DNA of 5,514 bases from the NCBI GenBank assembly GCA_003602535.1, contig QQSA01000097.1, positions 2,531 to 8,044 on the forward strand, given 5' to 3'. Position numbers and translations under genes: made by a program. This document shows, piece by piece, positions 5,057 through 5,514 of the stretch; the stretch's first letter is position 1, and each line of letters opens with the position of its first letter. The stretch comes from Candidatus Poseidoniales archaeon (GTDB taxonomy: Archaea; Thermoplasmatota; Poseidoniia; Poseidoniales; Poseidoniaceae). Under the pieces are notes generated by a model that was not told the origin of the DNA, ran no database searches, and saw nothing but the letters and a program-made list of their open reading frames with translations.

Positions 5057-5514
5057 ATGAGCGACCTATACGGACTCAAATTAGAACCAATGCCAAACCG
5101 TCTAGTCAACTACGGAACAACCGATAACGGTATCGCAGTAATTGAATTAGCATCTGACTCAGCAGGCGCTCCTCTTGAAGGAGACGCAATGGGTCCTAAC
5201 ACTTACACTCACGGAATGATGTGTGACATCGATACCGCCATCATTAAGGCTCGTTTCGACGACAATGTAACTGTAATCGTAATTACAGGAAACGGTTCGA
5301 AATTCTTCTCTGCTGGTGCATCTATTCAGATGTTGAATAGCGTATCTCCTGGATTCAAGTATAATTTCTGTCTTCACGCAAACGAGACACTTTCAAGATT
5401 TGAACAGACAACTAAGTTGGTAATTTGTGCAATGAACGGTCACGCAGTTGGTGGCGGTTTAGAAATCGCAATGGCTGCAGATATCCGAATAGCAAGAAAG
5501 AATTCCGGAAAGGT
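5057..5514 (+). CDS. Enoyl-CoA hydratase/isomerase (crotonase) family protein, 3' end missing
   Basis: 152 complete codons of an open frame running off the right edge; a typical crotonase has about 260. The family acts on acyl-CoA thioesters (hydration, isomerisation, ring hydrolysis), stabilising the enolate in an oxyanion hole. Seen here are the first oxyanion-hole segment KFFSAGAS (82-89, with Ser where most members have Asp) and the second, NGHAVGGGLEIAMAADIRIA (127-146), in which E136 matches the first catalytic glutamate of rat mitochondrial hydratase (E144). The second glutamate would lie beyond the window. The start is the ATG 30 bp after the flavoprotein stop. No ribosome binding site precedes it, and ATTAAG lies about 25 nt upstream, so a leaderless transcript of its own is possible. 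Codon choice (GGT, AAC, GAC, ATC, GTA) looks more selective than in the flavoprotein gene, hinting at higher expression. The exact substrate is not readable. Confidence 0.85.
   Translation, partial: MSDLYGLKLEPMPNRLVNYGTTDNGIAVIELASDSAGAPLEGDAMGPNTYTHGMMCDIDTAIIKARFDDNVTVIVITGNGSKFFSAGASIQMLNSVSPGFKYNFCLHANETLSRFEQTTKLVICAMNGHAVGGGLEIAMAADIRIARKNSGK

Noticed and set aside
4834..5377. Minus-strand open frames of 91 and 72 aa over the flavoprotein and crotonase genes
   Set aside because: Both lie antisense to clear coding sequence, have no ribosome binding site and resemble no family.

Overview
The window reads as a gene-dense, moderately AT-rich microbial chromosome. It is probably from a planktonic marine archaeon, with Marine Group II (Poseidoniales-like) Euryarchaeota as the best guess. 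The clues are a regulator with a C-terminal bacterio-opsin-activator type HTH (a largely archaeal family), a geranylgeranyl-reductase-like flavoprotein, GGTGA-type ribosome binding sites at some genes and none at others, and very short intergenic gaps. The taxonomic call is inference from protein families. No rRNA or other marker gene is present.

The left two thirds is transcribed leftward (minus strand). In transcription order it holds moaE (3739-3314), moaC (3309-2860), glpX (about 2820-1867), a Bat-like HTH regulator (1862-1239) and a BoxB-like di-iron oxygenase (1179-16). The first base pairs (5-1) carry the start of one more gene behind a clean GGTGA ribosome binding site. moaE/moaC and glpX/regulator are each separated by only 4 bp, so moaE to the regulator looks like one transcription unit. 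Between the regulator and the oxygenase lie 59 bp containing a striking tandem palindrome (GAACATGTTC twice, 14 bp apart), followed by an AT-rich stretch and a C-tract. This looks like an operator plus promoter for the oxygenase unit.

The right third is transcribed rightward. A FAD-dependent oxidoreductase of the geranylgeranyl reductase-like family (3788-5026) is followed after 30 bp by an enoyl-CoA hydratase/crotonase (from 5057, cut by the window end). The two arms diverge from a gap of about 48 bp at 3740-3787.

Functionally, MoaE and MoaC belong to molybdenum cofactor synthesis and GlpX to gluconeogenesis. The most interesting part is the regulator, operator and BoxB-like module. It suggests regulated, oxygen-dependent activation of an aromatic (or other) acyl-CoA in an archaeon, with a crotonase-family enzyme encoded about 4 kb away that could act in the same kind of pathway. 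No tRNA, rRNA, CRISPR array, insertion sequence or convincing terminator was seen.
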